A DNA stretch of 64,000 nucleotides from Dermatobacter hominis (GCF_020715685.1 NZ_CP085840.1:4542891-4606890), one strand, 5' to 3'. Counted from the first letter of the stretch, positions 49,764-58,507 are shown. Notes: a model not told the origin generated them from the sequence alone. Numbers and translations are program-made.

Positions 49764-50411
49764 TCAGCCGGTCCGGAGCCCGCTGATGCCGTCGAGGAGG
49801 TCGATGGCATCGGTGACCTTCGCCCGTAGGTCGCCGTCGGGGAGCTGGCTCCAGCGGTCGATCGAGATCTGCAGCGCGCCGACGATCGCGGCGGCGATGA
49901 CCCGCGGCCGCAGGTCCTCGTCGGGATCGACGGCGAGGTGCCGTCCCACCGCGCCCGCCAGGACGTCGTACCAGTCCCGCTGGCGGAGCGAGGCCTGCGC
50001 CTTGAGGCTCGGCGTCTGCTCGATGAGCTGGCGCTTCAGCCGGGTCCGGTCCGGGTCGATCTCCGCCTCCTCGACCACCTCGAGCACCGCTTCCCGGATC
50101 GACACGAGGACGGGCTCGTCGTCGGGTCGGTCGGCCAGCGCCTCGCGGAGCCGCTCGAGCTGGCCGTCGTGGTCGACGAAGAGCAGGTCGTCCTTCCGCG
50201 GGAAGTATCGGAAGAACGTGCGAGGCGCGATGTCGGCGGCCTCGGCGATCTCCTCGACGGTCACGTTGTCGTAGCCGCGCTCGACCGCGAGCCGGAGCGC
50301 CTCCCGGGCGATGTCCTCCCGCGTGCGCTGGCGACGTCGCTCCCGGCGGTCCGTCGTGCCGTCCGGCGCATCGACGGACCCGTCGGTGGTCGTCCCGAGG
50401 CCGGCTCCCAT
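49764..50411 (-). CDS. TetR-family regulator
   Basis: A 215-residue regulator. The N-terminal 25 residues are Thr/Gly/Asp-rich, then the HTH follows: RTREDIAREALRLAVERGYDNVTVEEIAEAADIAPRTFFRYFPRKDDLL (about residues 29-77). The C-terminal ligand domain contains VSIREAVLEVVEEAEIDPDRTRLKRQLIEQTPSLKAQ and VIAAAIVGALQISIDRW, typical of TetR regulators of exporters. It is divergent from an MFS drug transporter and probably represses it through the palindrome at 50453-50467. ATG 50411 is chosen; a much longer frame lies antisense to the transporter. Confidence 0.88.
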   Translation of the reverse strand: MGAGLGTTTDGSVDAPDGTTDRRERRRQRTREDIAREALRLAVERGYDNVTVEEIAEAADIAPRTFFRYFPRKDDLLFVDHDGQLERLREALADRPDDEPVLVSIREAVLEVVEEAEIDPDRTRLKRQLIEQTPSLKAQASLRQRDWYDVLAGAVGRHLAVDPDEDLRPRVIAAAIVGALQISIDRWSQLPDGDLRAKVTDAIDLLDGISGLRTG

Positions 50412-50452
50412 GGCGCGCAAGGGTAGCGGCCCTTCGTCATGGACTGCCGTCA

Positions 50453-50467
50453 TGGCAGTGACTGCCA
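50453..50467. promoter_or_regulatory. TetR operator candidate
   Basis: TGGCAGT and ACTGCCA are perfect 7-bp arms around a single G. It lies 42 bp upstream of the tetR start and 108 bp upstream of the MFS start. A half-site GACTGCC precedes it. Confidence 0.6.
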
Positions 50468-50513
50468 CTTCTACGTAAGCTGCCCGACGCCCCGTCCCTG
50501 CCCGACGCCCCGT

Positions 50514-50531
50514 CCCCCCCCCCCCCCCCCC
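50514..50531. repeat. Run of 18 C bases upstream of the MFS gene
   Basis: An uninterrupted C18 tract, preceded by two copies of TGCCCGACGCCCCGTCC (50481-50497 and 50500-50516). It lies 44 bp upstream of the MFS start, between the TetR operator and the gene. Confidence 0.9.
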
Positions 50532-50574
50532 GACCGCCCCCCTGCGCACGGCGCAGCCCCAGGAGCCCACGCCC

Positions 50575-52302
50575 ATGACGTTCGACGCCGCGACCGACCC
50601 GACGCCCGAGGAGGCGATCGACCCGCGGGTCCACGCCCGGCGCTGGTGGATCCTCGCGGTGCTGTGCCTGAGCCTGCTGATCGTCTTCATCGGCAACTCG
50701 AGCCTCAACGTCGCCATCCCGACCCTCGCCCGGGACCTCGACGCGACGGAGTCGCAGCTCCAGTGGGTCATCGCGTCGTACTCGCTCGTGTTCGCCGGGC
50801 TGCTGTTCACGACCGGGGCGATCGGCGACCGCTTCGGACGCAAGGGCGCGCTGCAGGCCGGGCTCGTGATCTTCCTCGCCGGGTGCGTGGCCGCCACGTT
50901 CTCGACGTCGATGGAGCTGCTGATCGCCTGCCGAGCGGTGATGGGACTCGGCGCCGCGCTGATCATGCCGTGCACGCTGTCGATCCTCGTCAACGTCTTC
51001 CCGCCCGAGGAGCGGACGAAGGCGATCGCGATCTGGGCGTCCGTCACCGGCGCGGCCGGGGCGATCGGGCCCGTGGCGAGCGGCTTCGTGCTCGGCCACT
51101 GGTGGTACGGCGCGGTGTTCCTCGTGAACATCCCGTTCATCACGCTGGCGCTGGTCGCCGGGTTCTTCCTCGTCCCGAAGTCCCGCGACCCCGAGCAGGG
51201 CAAGCTCGACCCGCTCGGCGCGCTGCTCTCGATCGTCGGCCTGTCGTCGATCGTGTTCGGGCTCATCGAGGCGCCGGAGCGCGGCTGGGGCAGCCCGATC
51301 ACGGTGGGTTCGTTCGTCGTCGGCCTCGTCGCCATCGTGCTGTTCGTCATGTGGGAGCGGCGCGTCGACGAGCCGATGCTCGACATGGCGTACTTCCGCA
51401 ACGGCGCGTTCAGCACGGGTGTGAGCGGGATGATCCTCGTGTTCATGGCGATGTACGGCGTCATGTTCCTCGTGACGCAGTACTTCCAGCTGATCCTCGG
51501 GTACACGCCGCTGGGCACGGCGATCCGCTTCCTGCCGATGGCGCCGATCATGATCATCGTCGCCCCGCTGACGCCACGGCTCAGCGCCCGCTTCGGCGCC
51601 AACAGGACGGTGTCCTTCGGGCTCGGGCTCGTCGGCGTCGGGCTGATCATGTTCCGGGCGCTCGGGGTCGAGGCCAACTACCTCTACATCCTCCTGTGCA
51701 TCGCCCTGCTCGTGTCCGGGATCGCGCTCGCCATGTCACCGTTGACCGCCGGGATCATGGCAGCGGTGCCACCGCGGCGGGCCGGCGCGGGTTCGGCCGC
51801 CAACGACTCCACACGTGAGATCGGCGCGGCGCTCGGCGTCGCCGTCATGGGCAGCCTGGCGGCATCGGGCTACGGGCGCGCGGTCGCGGACGCGCTGCCG
51901 GCCGGCCTTGCGTCCTCTGCACGCGACGCCGCGGAGTCGTCGCTCGCCGGAGCGATCGCGGTCGCGGAGAAGCTGCCGGCCGAGGTCGGCAACCACGTGG
52001 TCACCGTGGCGAGCGAGGCCTTCGTGGACGGCCTGCACCTGGCCGTGACCATCGGCGCGGTGCTGGCGTGGATCGCAGCGCTGCTCGTGCTGCGCTTCCT
52101 GCCCGCCCAGGTCGCCCACGGGGCGCCGGGCCAATCGGCGCTCGACGCGATCGAGGACGTGCTGGAGCTCGGCATCGCCGGCGTCGAGCCGGTGTTCGCC
52201 GATCAGACCTTCCCCGGCGACCTCGCCCGCGAGGGCGACGCCGGTCCGAGCGCGAACGGGCGCCGCCCCCAGGACGCCGACGGCCCCGCCGTCAGCGACT
52301 GA
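50575..52302 (+). CDS. MFS drug transporter, DHA2 (EmrB/QacA) family
   Basis: A 575-residue transporter with 14 predicted helices. The N-terminus RRWWILAVLCLSLLIVFIGNSSLNVAIPTL leads into helix 1. Motif A GDRFGRKGALQAG follows helix 2, and a motif C-like stretch is seen in helix 5 (GAAGAIGPVASGFVLG). The 14-helix organisation and the extra periplasmic loops match the DHA2 family of proton-drug antiporters. The last 60 residues form a hydrophilic tail. It is divergent from a TetR regulator, the usual pairing for inducible efflux. An AGGAG ribosome site lies 5' of ATG 50575. Confidence 0.92.
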   Translation: MTFDAATDPTPEEAIDPRVHARRWWILAVLCLSLLIVFIGNSSLNVAIPTLARDLDATESQLQWVIASYSLVFAGLLFTTGAIGDRFGRKGALQAGLVIFLAGCVAATFSTSMELLIACRAVMGLGAALIMPCTLSILVNVFPPEERTKAIAIWASVTGAAGAIGPVASGFVLGHWWYGAVFLVNIPFITLALVAGFFLVPKSRDPEQGKLDPLGALLSIVGLSSIVFGLIEAPERGWGSPITVGSFVVGLVAIVLFVMWERRVDEPMLDMAYFRNGAFSTGVSGMILVFMAMYGVMFLVTQYFQLILGYTPLGTAIRFLPMAPIMIIVAPLTPRLSARFGANRTVSFGLGLVGVGLIMFRALGVEANYLYILLCIALLVSGIALAMSPLTAGIMAAVPPRRAGAGSAANDSTREIGAALGVAVMGSLAASGYGRAVADALPAGLASSARDAAESSLAGAIAVAEKLPAEVGNHVVTVASEAFVDGLHLAVTIGAVLAWIAALLVLRFLPAQVAHGAPGQSALDAIEDVLELGIAGVEPVFADQTFPGDLAREGDAGPSANGRRPQDADGPAVSD

Positions 52303-52317
52303 GCGAACGGGTCGATC

Positions 52318-52833
52318 TCAGGCCGACCCGCAGACGTCGAGCCCGTACTCGGTGAACGCGGCGTTGGCCTTGGCCGACAGCTCGTCGGCCTGCTCGCTCA
52401 CGGTGGCGAACGTCGCCTCGTCGCCCTGCGCCACCGCGGTGGCGCCCTGGCGCCCGAGCGCGGCGAGCTCGTCGATCTGCGCGTACATCGCCTCGAGGCG
52501 CGCGGCGTCCTCGGGCGGCTGGGGGAGCGCACGGATCTGTGCGATCGCCTCCTCGGCGAGCTGGGCGTTCCCCTCGAGCAGCCGCTGCATGTCGGCCGCC
52601 GACTCCGCGCCGTCCTCGGGCATCGAGTCGCTCAGCTCCACGCTCCGGTCGTCCATCTCGCTGCAGATGGCGTTCGCGGCCTCGACGAACCCGTCCTTGG
52701 CCGACGAGGACGGCGCCTCGGTCGTGGTGGTCGTCGTGGAGTCGGCGGGCTCGGCCGCGTCGTCGTCCGAGCTGCAGCCCAGCAGCCCCAGGCCCAGCAC
52801 GACGGCGGCCGCCGTCATCCCGATGCGTCGCAC
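52318..52833 (-). CDS. Secreted lipoprotein with helical mature domain
   Basis: A 171-residue protein from GTG 52833. VRRIGMTAAAVVLGLGLLGC is the signal peptide with a lipobox Cys, followed by an acidic and Thr-rich linker. The mature part is helical with AANAICSEMDDRSVELSD (Cys), DMQRLLEGNAQLAEEAIAQIRAL and RLEAMYAQIDELAALGRQG, ending in YGLDVCGSA. The two Cys probably form a disulfide. This layout is common among actinobacterial lipoproteins of unknown function. It is convergent with the MFS gene, separated by 15 bp. Confidence 0.78.
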   Translation of the reverse strand: MRRIGMTAAAVVLGLGLLGCSSDDDAAEPADSTTTTTTEAPSSSAKDGFVEAANAICSEMDDRSVELSDSMPEDGAESAADMQRLLEGNAQLAEEAIAQIRALPQPPEDAARLEAMYAQIDELAALGRQGATAVAQGDEATFATVSEQADELSAKANAAFTEYGLDVCGSA

Positions 52834-53056
52834 GGTGTCCTCTCCTTCTCGGCGCTGCTGCGCCGACGGTGTCGGCCCTCCAGCGCCCGAGGGTAGCCAG
52901 GCAGTGACCCACCTCCACCCGACGGTCCCGCCCTCCGGTACCGGTCGCCCCAGCACGGAGCGGTGGCGGCGCCCACGTCCTGGATGGGGTGTGCCCGGAA
53001 CCGGACTCGGCGGGGGGTGCTCCGCTACGTTGGGCCCGAACCGGGAGGGCAGCACG

Positions 53057-54205
53057 GTGTGGGGAACCAGGGTCAGGGCCCGAGCATGGGCAACCATCGC
53101 GTTCGCGTCCGTCACGTTGGTGGCGACCTCGTGCGGTCCGCCCGCCTCAGGGCCGGCCTCGCTGGGGATCGCCGGCTTCACCGCGAGCCGCACCTCGGGA
53201 CCCGCGCCGCTGACGACGACGTTCACGTGGATCATCGCGGGACCCGAGACCCCGTCGCTCACCTGCTCGCTCGACGTCGACGGTGACGGCACCTATGAGA
53301 TCTCGACCTCGCACTGCACGAGCAGCACCGCCCGCTCGGTCACGGTCGCGACGCCCGGGTCGAAGACCTCACGCCTGCGGGTGACCGACGGGACGACCAC
53401 CGTCACCAGCGGGCCCGTCAACCTCAACGTGGGCGCAGCGGCCGCCGACGCCTTCGGCATCACGCTGCGGTTCGACCCGTCGGTCTCCGCCCCGCAGCGC
53501 GCCGTGTTCGAGCAGGCTGCCACCCGGTGGTCGCAGATCATCCGCACCGGGCTCGCGGACGTCCCGGTCAACGCGGTCGCGAACGAGTGCGGCACCGGCG
53601 CTCCCGCGTTCAACGGGACCGTCGACGACGTCCTCATCGACGCCTCGATCATCCCGATCGACGGCGTGTCGGGCGTGCTCGGCCAGGCCGGACCGTGCCT
53701 CGTGCGCACGGCGGGTGGCCTGCCCGCCCTGGGCGCCATGCAGTTCGACAGCGCGGACGTCGCCAACCTCGTGGCCAATGGTCGGTTCGCCGACGTGGTC
53801 CTCCACGAGATGGGCCACGTACTCGGCTTCGGCACGATCTGGCAGGACCAGGTCAACGGCCTCGGCACCTCCGACCCGCAGTTCACCGGCCTCACCGCCC
53901 GCGGCGCGTGGTCGGCGCTCAGCGGGGGCAACGCCGACACCGTGCCCGTCGAGGGCACCGGTGGACCCGGCACCGCCGACTCCCACTGGCGGGAGACGGT
54001 GTTCGGGACCGAGCTCATGACCGGCTGGATCAGCAACGGGACCAACCCGCTCAGCCAGGTGACGGTCGGAGCGCTGGCCGATCTCGGCTACGGCGTCGAC
54101 CTCAACGCCGCGGATCCGTTCCCGTGGGCCGCCTCCCGAGATCCCGAGACGCCGAGGACGCAGATCGAATCGATCCTGATCCTCCCGACCCGCACGGTCG
54201 GCTGA
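53057..54205 (+). CDS. Secreted leishmanolysin-like zinc metalloprotease
   Basis: A 382-residue protein from GTG 53057. TIAFASVTLVATSC is a lipoprotein signal peptide. Residues 40-125 form a PKD-like or Ig-like domain with the opening FTASRTSGPAPLTTTFTW. The protease domain starts at GITLRFDPS. The zinc-binding motif is HEMGHVLGF (His250, Glu251, His254), an HExxHxxGF variant. The Met-turn is in TELMTGWI, and an extra His lies in DSHWRE. These features match the M8/leishmanolysin-like group of bacterial metalloproteases. It probably acts outside the cell. Confidence 0.85.
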   Translation: MWGTRVRARAWATIAFASVTLVATSCGPPASGPASLGIAGFTASRTSGPAPLTTTFTWIIAGPETPSLTCSLDVDGDGTYEISTSHCTSSTARSVTVATPGSKTSRLRVTDGTTTVTSGPVNLNVGAAAADAFGITLRFDPSVSAPQRAVFEQAATRWSQIIRTGLADVPVNAVANECGTGAPAFNGTVDDVLIDASIIPIDGVSGVLGQAGPCLVRTAGGLPALGAMQFDSADVANLVANGRFADVVLHEMGHVLGFGTIWQDQVNGLGTSDPQFTGLTARGAWSALSGGNADTVPVEGTGGPGTADSHWRETVFGTELMTGWISNGTNPLSQVTVGALADLGYGVDLNAADPFPWAASRDPETPRTQIESILILPTRTVG

Positions 54206-54209
54206 GCGC

Positions 54210-54569
54210 TCAGCCGGCGTCGACCGCGACCTCGACGAGGTCGTCCTCGACCAGGAGGTCGGTCTCGAAGCGGAGCGCCTGGAGACGCAGGTAGCCGCCG
54301 GCGGCGAGCATCACGCCCGATGGCAGCAGGCTCGACATCACGGTCGACGCGAACTGGCCGATCCGCATGGAGCTCATCCCGCTGGTCGCCATGCCCAGAT
54401 CCGACCACTGGGTCGCGAGCTGCGTGGTTGCGGTGATCATGCCGAGCACGACCGCGAGGACCGCGCCCACGAGCAGGATCGTGCTGACGAGGTGCACCAG
54501 CCGGAGCGTGCGCGCCGCCTGGTCCGCCCAGCGATCGCTCGACGGGGTCTCGATCGTTCCTTCTCCCAT
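54210..54569 (-). CDS. Small two-helix membrane protein
   Basis: A 119-residue protein. Two hydrophobic segments lie at LVHLVSTILLVGAVLAVVLGMI (about residues 24-45) and in the region FASTVMSSLLPSGVMLAAGGYL. A basic RLQALRFETDLL and an acidic tail follow. No family is recognised. It is convergent with the metalloprotease gene, with a gap of only 4 bp. It begins with a good ATG but lacks a strong ribosome site. Confidence 0.65.
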   Translation of the reverse strand: MGEGTIETPSSDRWADQAARTLRLVHLVSTILLVGAVLAVVLGMITATTQLATQWSDLGMATSGMSSMRIGQFASTVMSSLLPSGVMLAAGGYLRLQALRFETDLLVEDDLVEVAVDAG

Positions 54570-54611
54570 GTCGTCACGGTAGCGACGTGGCGCGCCGATC
54601 CCGCGGAGCGG

Positions 54612-55232
54612 TCAGGCGGCGGTGCGAGCGGAGAGGAGCAGCTGCACGAACTGGAGCGTCTGCTCGGTCGGTGAGGGCCCGTCGGGGTCCAGGCTGCTCT
54701 GCAGCGCGATGCCGTTCGCCGCGGCGACGATCAGCGATGCCATCGAACGCGGGTCGACCCAGCGGGCGACCGTGCCGTCGGCGATCAGCTCGGCGATCAC
54801 CGTGGCCACCCGGTCCCGGAGGCGCACGACGACGGTGGCCGGACCGTCGTCGCCCGGCTCCCGGACCGCCTCGACGAGTGCGACCAGGTAGGCGGGAGAG
54901 CGGTCACGCTCCTGCTCGAAGGTCGCGAGCAGCTGCTGCGTCGCGCCGAGCAGCCGGGCCGCGGGGTCGTCGTCGCCCTCGAGGAGGGACAGGGCCGGCT
55001 CCACCAGGCGCTCGACCTCAGCGGCGAGTGCGGCGCGAACGAGCGACTGCTTCGAACCGAAGTGGTAGGTGATGGCCGCGAGGTTCGCCCCGGCCTCGCT
55101 GGTGATCCGCCTCGACGTCGCGCCGCCGACGCCCTCCTCGGCGACGATCCGGCAGGTCGCCTCGAGCAGCCGGTCCCGCGTCTCGTGGTCCTCGCTGGTC
55201 GCCCGCCGCTGCGATGTGCGCCTGGGATTCAT
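54612..55232 (-). CDS. TetR-family regulator
   Basis: A 206-residue regulator. The HTH is RDRLLEATCRIVAEEGVGGATSRRITSEAGANLAAITYHFGSKQSLV (about residues 19-65). The C-terminal domain has a helix LLGATQQLLATFEQERDRSPAYLVALVEAVREPGD and later SMASLIVAAANGIALQ. It belongs to the TetR/AcrR group. It is divergent from the DUF2071 gene with only a few bases between them. A CATACG-AA-CGTATG palindrome covers its start codon and is the likely operator for both genes. Confidence 0.87.
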   Translation of the reverse strand: MNPRRTSQRRATSEDHETRDRLLEATCRIVAEEGVGGATSRRITSEAGANLAAITYHFGSKQSLVRAALAAEVERLVEPALSLLEGDDDPAARLLGATQQLLATFEQERDRSPAYLVALVEAVREPGDDGPATVVVRLRDRVATVIAELIADGTVARWVDPRSMASLIVAAANGIALQSSLDPDGPSPTEQTLQFVQLLLSARTAA

Positions 55233-55243
55233 ACGAACGTATG
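55230..55243. promoter_or_regulatory. TetR operator covering both divergent starts
   Basis: CATACG and CGTATG are perfect arms around AA. The ATG of tetR (55230-55232) and an ATG of the DUF2071 frame (55241-55243) both lie inside it. Confidence 0.65.
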
Positions 55244-55252
55244 ATAGAGGCG

Positions 55253-56113
55253 ATGGAGACGAGGGAGCCGCTCAGGACCGCCACCGTCGGTCGCGGGCGG
55301 ACCACGGCCTCGGCCGTCCGCCATCCGGTGACGGATCCGCGGGCGACGTGCCCTGTGCCGGTGCCGCGACCGTGGATGCTCCACCGCTGGGACCACATCA
55401 CGTTCCTGCACTGGCGCTACGAGCCCGACGAGGTGCAGCGGCTGCTACCGCCCGGCCTGACGATCGAGACGTTCGACGGTTCAGCGTGGGTCGGGCTCGT
55501 CCCGTTCCTGATGGAGGTCCGGGCCCCGGGAGTGCCCCGACTGCCGTGGCTGTCCGTGTTCCCCGAGACCAACGTCCGCACCTACGCGACCGGGCCCGAC
55601 GGGGAGACCGGCGTCTGGTTCCTCACGCTCGATGCGGCGCGGCTCCCGGGGGTGCTGACGGGTCGATGGGGCTACGAGCTGCCGTACATGTGGTCGCGGA
55701 TGCGGGTCCGCCACGGCGTCGACGACGGCGGTCGGGCGACGGTCCACTACACCTGCTCGCGCCGCTGGCCGGAACCGTGGCCGGCCACCTCCGACGTCGC
55801 CATCCGGATCGGGTCGTTCTTCGGCCCGGACGAGCTCGGCGACCTCGACCACTGGCTCACGGCGCGGTGGTCGCTGTTCAGCGACCACCCCAGCCGCCGT
55901 CGCCGAGGACGGCTGGACCTCGCCCGGGCGGAGCACCCGCCGTGGCAGCTGCGCAAGGCGGAGGTCGTGCACCTCGACGACCGGCTGGTGACCGCCACCG
56001 GGCTCCCGGCGCCGGTCGGCGAGCCGCTGGTGCACCACTCGGTGGGCACGCAGGTCCGGATCAGCCGGCCGTACCACCTGGCCACCTCACCGATGGCCGA
56101 GCGCCGCGCCTGA
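55253..56113 (+). CDS. DUF2071 (YqjF-like) protein
   Basis: A 286-residue protein from ATG 55253, with AGAGG five bases upstream; an earlier ATG at 55241 lies inside the operator. The DUF2071 pattern is WDHITFLHWRYEPDEVQRLLPPGLTIETFDGSAWVGLVPFLM (about residues 46-87), then FPETNVRTYATGPDGETGVWFLTLDA. It ends with VVHLDDRLVTATGLPAPVGEPLVHHSVGTQVRI. Family members are acetoacetate decarboxylase-like beta-cone proteins of unknown activity. The divergent TetR gene probably controls it. Confidence 0.88.
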   Translation: METREPLRTATVGRGRTTASAVRHPVTDPRATCPVPVPRPWMLHRWDHITFLHWRYEPDEVQRLLPPGLTIETFDGSAWVGLVPFLMEVRAPGVPRLPWLSVFPETNVRTYATGPDGETGVWFLTLDAARLPGVLTGRWGYELPYMWSRMRVRHGVDDGGRATVHYTCSRRWPEPWPATSDVAIRIGSFFGPDELGDLDHWLTARWSLFSDHPSRRRRGRLDLARAEHPPWQLRKAEVVHLDDRLVTATGLPAPVGEPLVHHSVGTQVRISRPYHLATSPMAERRA

Positions 56114-56161
56114 GCGACGCCGCGGCACCTGGCGCGCCGGCTGCTGGTCGCACCGGACGGC

Positions 56162-57490
56162 TCACGGCAGGCCGATCGACGTCCACCCCCTCGTGGCGAC
56201 GCTCGGGCCCTGGACGCCGTCCGCCTGCTGCTCCCATCGCTGGCCGATCAGCACCGCACCGGAGTCGACCGCAGGTCTCACGCCGTCGGACGGCAGGGCG
56301 GTCCACGACGAACCGCCCGCCGGGAGCGTGGCGTCGGCGTTCCCGAGCCCGGCGACGATCGTCCCGTCGTCGGTCGCCAGCACCCTCGGGTAGTCCTCGG
56401 CGCCCTCGAACGGCGGCACCGGCAGCGCGGTCCAGGTGTCGGTCGCCGGGTCCCAGGTGCCGGCCGAGGGTGCGTAGGTCACCACGACCAGGCGATCGCC
56501 GGCCCACGACGCATCGGCCGCCTGCCCGCTCAGCTCGAACGCGTCGGGCGGCCTGGACGCCTCCCGCCAGCTGTCGTCGCCCGGCCGGAACCGGAGGAGC
56601 TGGAGGCCGTCGTAGTAGGTCGCCAGAGGGGTCGGTCGTCCGGCCAGCACCACGATCTCCTTGCCGGTCCAGTCGATCGAGAACACCCGGTCCGAGGTGG
56701 TGGGCGGGTCGGGGAGCCTGGTCCACTCGTCGGCGCCGGCGTCGTAGGACCAGACCAGCGTCCTCGTGGCCCCGGTCGGCTCCTGGTAGGACGCCAGCGC
56801 CGCCACACCGTCGCCCGTCGGGGTCAGCTCGACCTTGTACACGCGCCCCTCCACGTCGGTCGGGCGCGGGATCGACGTGCCCCGCGTGATCGACGCATCG
56901 CCCGGCCGCCACCGGACCGTGTCGAACGGCGTGGTCCGGTGGTGGTTCGGAGTGGTGTCCACCAACACGCCGATCAGCTCGTCGCCGGTCCACACCGCAT
57001 CCCCCGGCCACCACCAGCCGGTCGGTTCGCCGCCGGATGCCCCCTCCGGCTGGGCCGAGGTCCACCGGCCGCTGCTGAGGTCGAGGTGCCACAGGCGCAG
57101 CCAGAGGTCCTCGGTCGCATCGGGCGTGGTCCGCGCTTCCCAGAACACCGCACCGCCCGGGACGCCGACCGACGCCCGGGCCGCCACTGGTGCCGGCGGC
57201 GGCGGCAGGTCCGTCCAGCGGTCGGTGGGGAGCGACGGACCGATCTCGGTCGTCGTCGGGTGCTCCGCGGGCGTCAACAACTGCGAGGCGTCGTCGTCGA
57301 TGACGACCCAGGCGACGACCGCCGCCAGCACGGCGGCGGTGGCGACGGCGCCGACCGCGAGCAGCCGATGGGGGCGGCGCGGGCTCGAGGTGAGGCCGTG
57401 CACCCGTGCGTCGAGGTCGGGCGACGTCGTCACGTCGTCGGTCGCGGCGGCCAGCACCTCGCGTGCCCTGCGTTCCGAGTCGGTCATCAT
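56162..57490 (-). CDS. Membrane-anchored beta-propeller protein (partner of sigma factor)
   Basis: A 442-residue protein from ATG 57490. About 35 residues of cytosolic sequence (ERRAREVLAAATDDVTTSPDLDARV) precede a single membrane helix LLAVGAVATAAVLAAVVAWVV. The external part is Trp/Gly/Asp-rich with kelch-like blades: GTWDPATDTWTALP, SYDAGADEWTRLPDPP and DLSSGRWTSAQPEG. Its first codons overlap the end of the sigma-factor gene by 4 bp. The topology (short inner part, one helix, outer sensor) is that of anti-sigma factors, but no ZAS motif is seen. Confidence 0.78.
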   Translation of the reverse strand: MMTDSERRAREVLAAATDDVTTSPDLDARVHGLTSSPRRPHRLLAVGAVATAAVLAAVVAWVVIDDDASQLLTPAEHPTTTEIGPSLPTDRWTDLPPPPAPVAARASVGVPGGAVFWEARTTPDATEDLWLRLWHLDLSSGRWTSAQPEGASGGEPTGWWWPGDAVWTGDELIGVLVDTTPNHHRTTPFDTVRWRPGDASITRGTSIPRPTDVEGRVYKVELTPTGDGVAALASYQEPTGATRTLVWSYDAGADEWTRLPDPPTTSDRVFSIDWTGKEIVVLAGRPTPLATYYDGLQLLRFRPGDDSWREASRPPDAFELSGQAADASWAGDRLVVVTYAPSAGTWDPATDTWTALPVPPFEGAEDYPRVLATDDGTIVAGLGNADATLPAGGSSWTALPSDGVRPAVDSGAVLIGQRWEQQADGVQGPSVATRGWTSIGLP

Positions 57491-58032
57491 CGGCGTCCTC
57501 CTCCGGGGTCGGGTGGCGCAGCGCGGTCGACGGCGACGGGCGCGTCGCCGTCCCCGGCATAGTCGGTGCCGAGCAGGTCGTTCAGGCGGGCGAGCGCCCG
57601 CGACGTCGTCGACTTCACGGTGCCGACGGGCATCGACAGGAGCTGCGCCGTCTCCGCCTCGGTGCGATCGTCGAGGAACCGGCAGGCCAGGACCGCCCGC
57701 TGGCGGGCCGGCAGCTCGGCGAGCACCTCGAGTGCCAGCAGCCGATCGACCACGCCCGACGTCTCGTCGCGGACCACGGTCGTCGCGTGGCTCGGCCCGC
57801 GCCGCGCGGCCCGCTCGCCCTGGCGGACGAGCTCGTTGAGCAACGTCCGACGCAGGTACGCACCGGGGTCGTCCGGTCGGTGCGATCGCCAGCGCCGCCA
57901 GCAGCGGGCGAACGCCTCGGCCACCGCGTCCTCCGCGCCGTCGCGACCGCCGAGCACCACGACGGCGATCCGGAGCAGCCGCTGGCCGTGCTCGGCGTAG
58001 ATCGCCTCGAACTCCTCGCGCTCCACCCTCAC
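57487..58032 (-). CDS. SigE-type (sigma-70 family) ECF sigma factor
   Basis: A 181-residue sigma factor from GTG 58032; a second GTG two codons on is equally possible. Region 2 is FEAIYAEHGQRLLRIAVVVLGGRDGAEDAVAEAFARCWRRW (about residues 8-48). Region 4 is LPARQRAVLACRFLDDRTEAETAQLLSMPVGTVKSTTSRALARL. These match the SigE family of actinobacterial ECF sigma factors. Its stop codon overlaps the start of a membrane beta-propeller gene, which may control it. The longer frame to 58212 is not supported. Confidence 0.88.
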   Translation of the reverse strand: MRVEREEFEAIYAEHGQRLLRIAVVVLGGRDGAEDAVAEAFARCWRRWRSHRPDDPGAYLRRTLLNELVRQGERAARRGPSHATTVVRDETSGVVDRLLALEVLAELPARQRAVLACRFLDDRTEAETAQLLSMPVGTVKSTTSRALARLNDLLGTDYAGDGDAPVAVDRAAPPDPGGGRR

Positions 58033-58195
58033 ACCCCACCAGACCCGCCACGCACACGGAAGGTTCCCTTCGCACGGTCTCATCGGAACGTGCGGCGAAC
58101 GGACGGCACCTTCACACGGGGAGGGCCCGGGCGTATGGTCGAGGAGGCGCCTCATCCCGAGGGTGGCGGGCGCCGCAACTGGGAGGGGAGGGCAC

Positions 58196-58507
58196 ATGCT
58201 GGTGTGCACCACCTGGAAGGCCCGGCCGTTGTCGCCCGATCAGGCGAACCGGATGATGGAGGTCTGGGCCAAGACGGAGGCCCGGACCGCTGAGCAGGTC
58301 GGCGCCGAACGCCTCTGCTGGTACATCTCGGCCGACGGGAGCGGAGGGATGACCGTGTCCCGGGTCGACGACGCCGACGCCGCGGCCGCCTCGCAGCTCG
58401 AGGTGAGCCTCGCCCTCGGCGAGTTCATCGAGATCGAGTCGCGCGTCGTGCTCGACCTCGAGACCGCCATGGCACCGATCAACGCTGCCATGGCCTACGC
58501 CGCGTAG
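58196..58507 (+). CDS. Small DUF3303-like protein
   Basis: A 103-residue protein from ATG 58196 after GGGAGGGGAGGGC. MLVCTTWKARPLSPDQANRMMEVWAKTEA is followed by ERLCWYISADGSGGMTVSRVDDADAAAASQLEVSLALGEFIEIESRVVLDLE. The strand-helix pattern with CxTW resembles DUF3303-type ferredoxin-like proteins. This is a resemblance by eye. Function is unknown. Confidence 0.68.
   Translation: MLVCTTWKARPLSPDQANRMMEVWAKTEARTAEQVGAERLCWYISADGSGGMTVSRVDDADAAAASQLEVSLALGEFIEIESRVVLDLETAMAPINAAMAYAA

Noticed and set aside
49764..51677. 637-residue TetR fusion protein
   Set aside because: The extra N-terminal part is the antisense of the MFS transporter with Ser/Thr/Pro-rich composition; the TetR HTH starts after ATG 50411.
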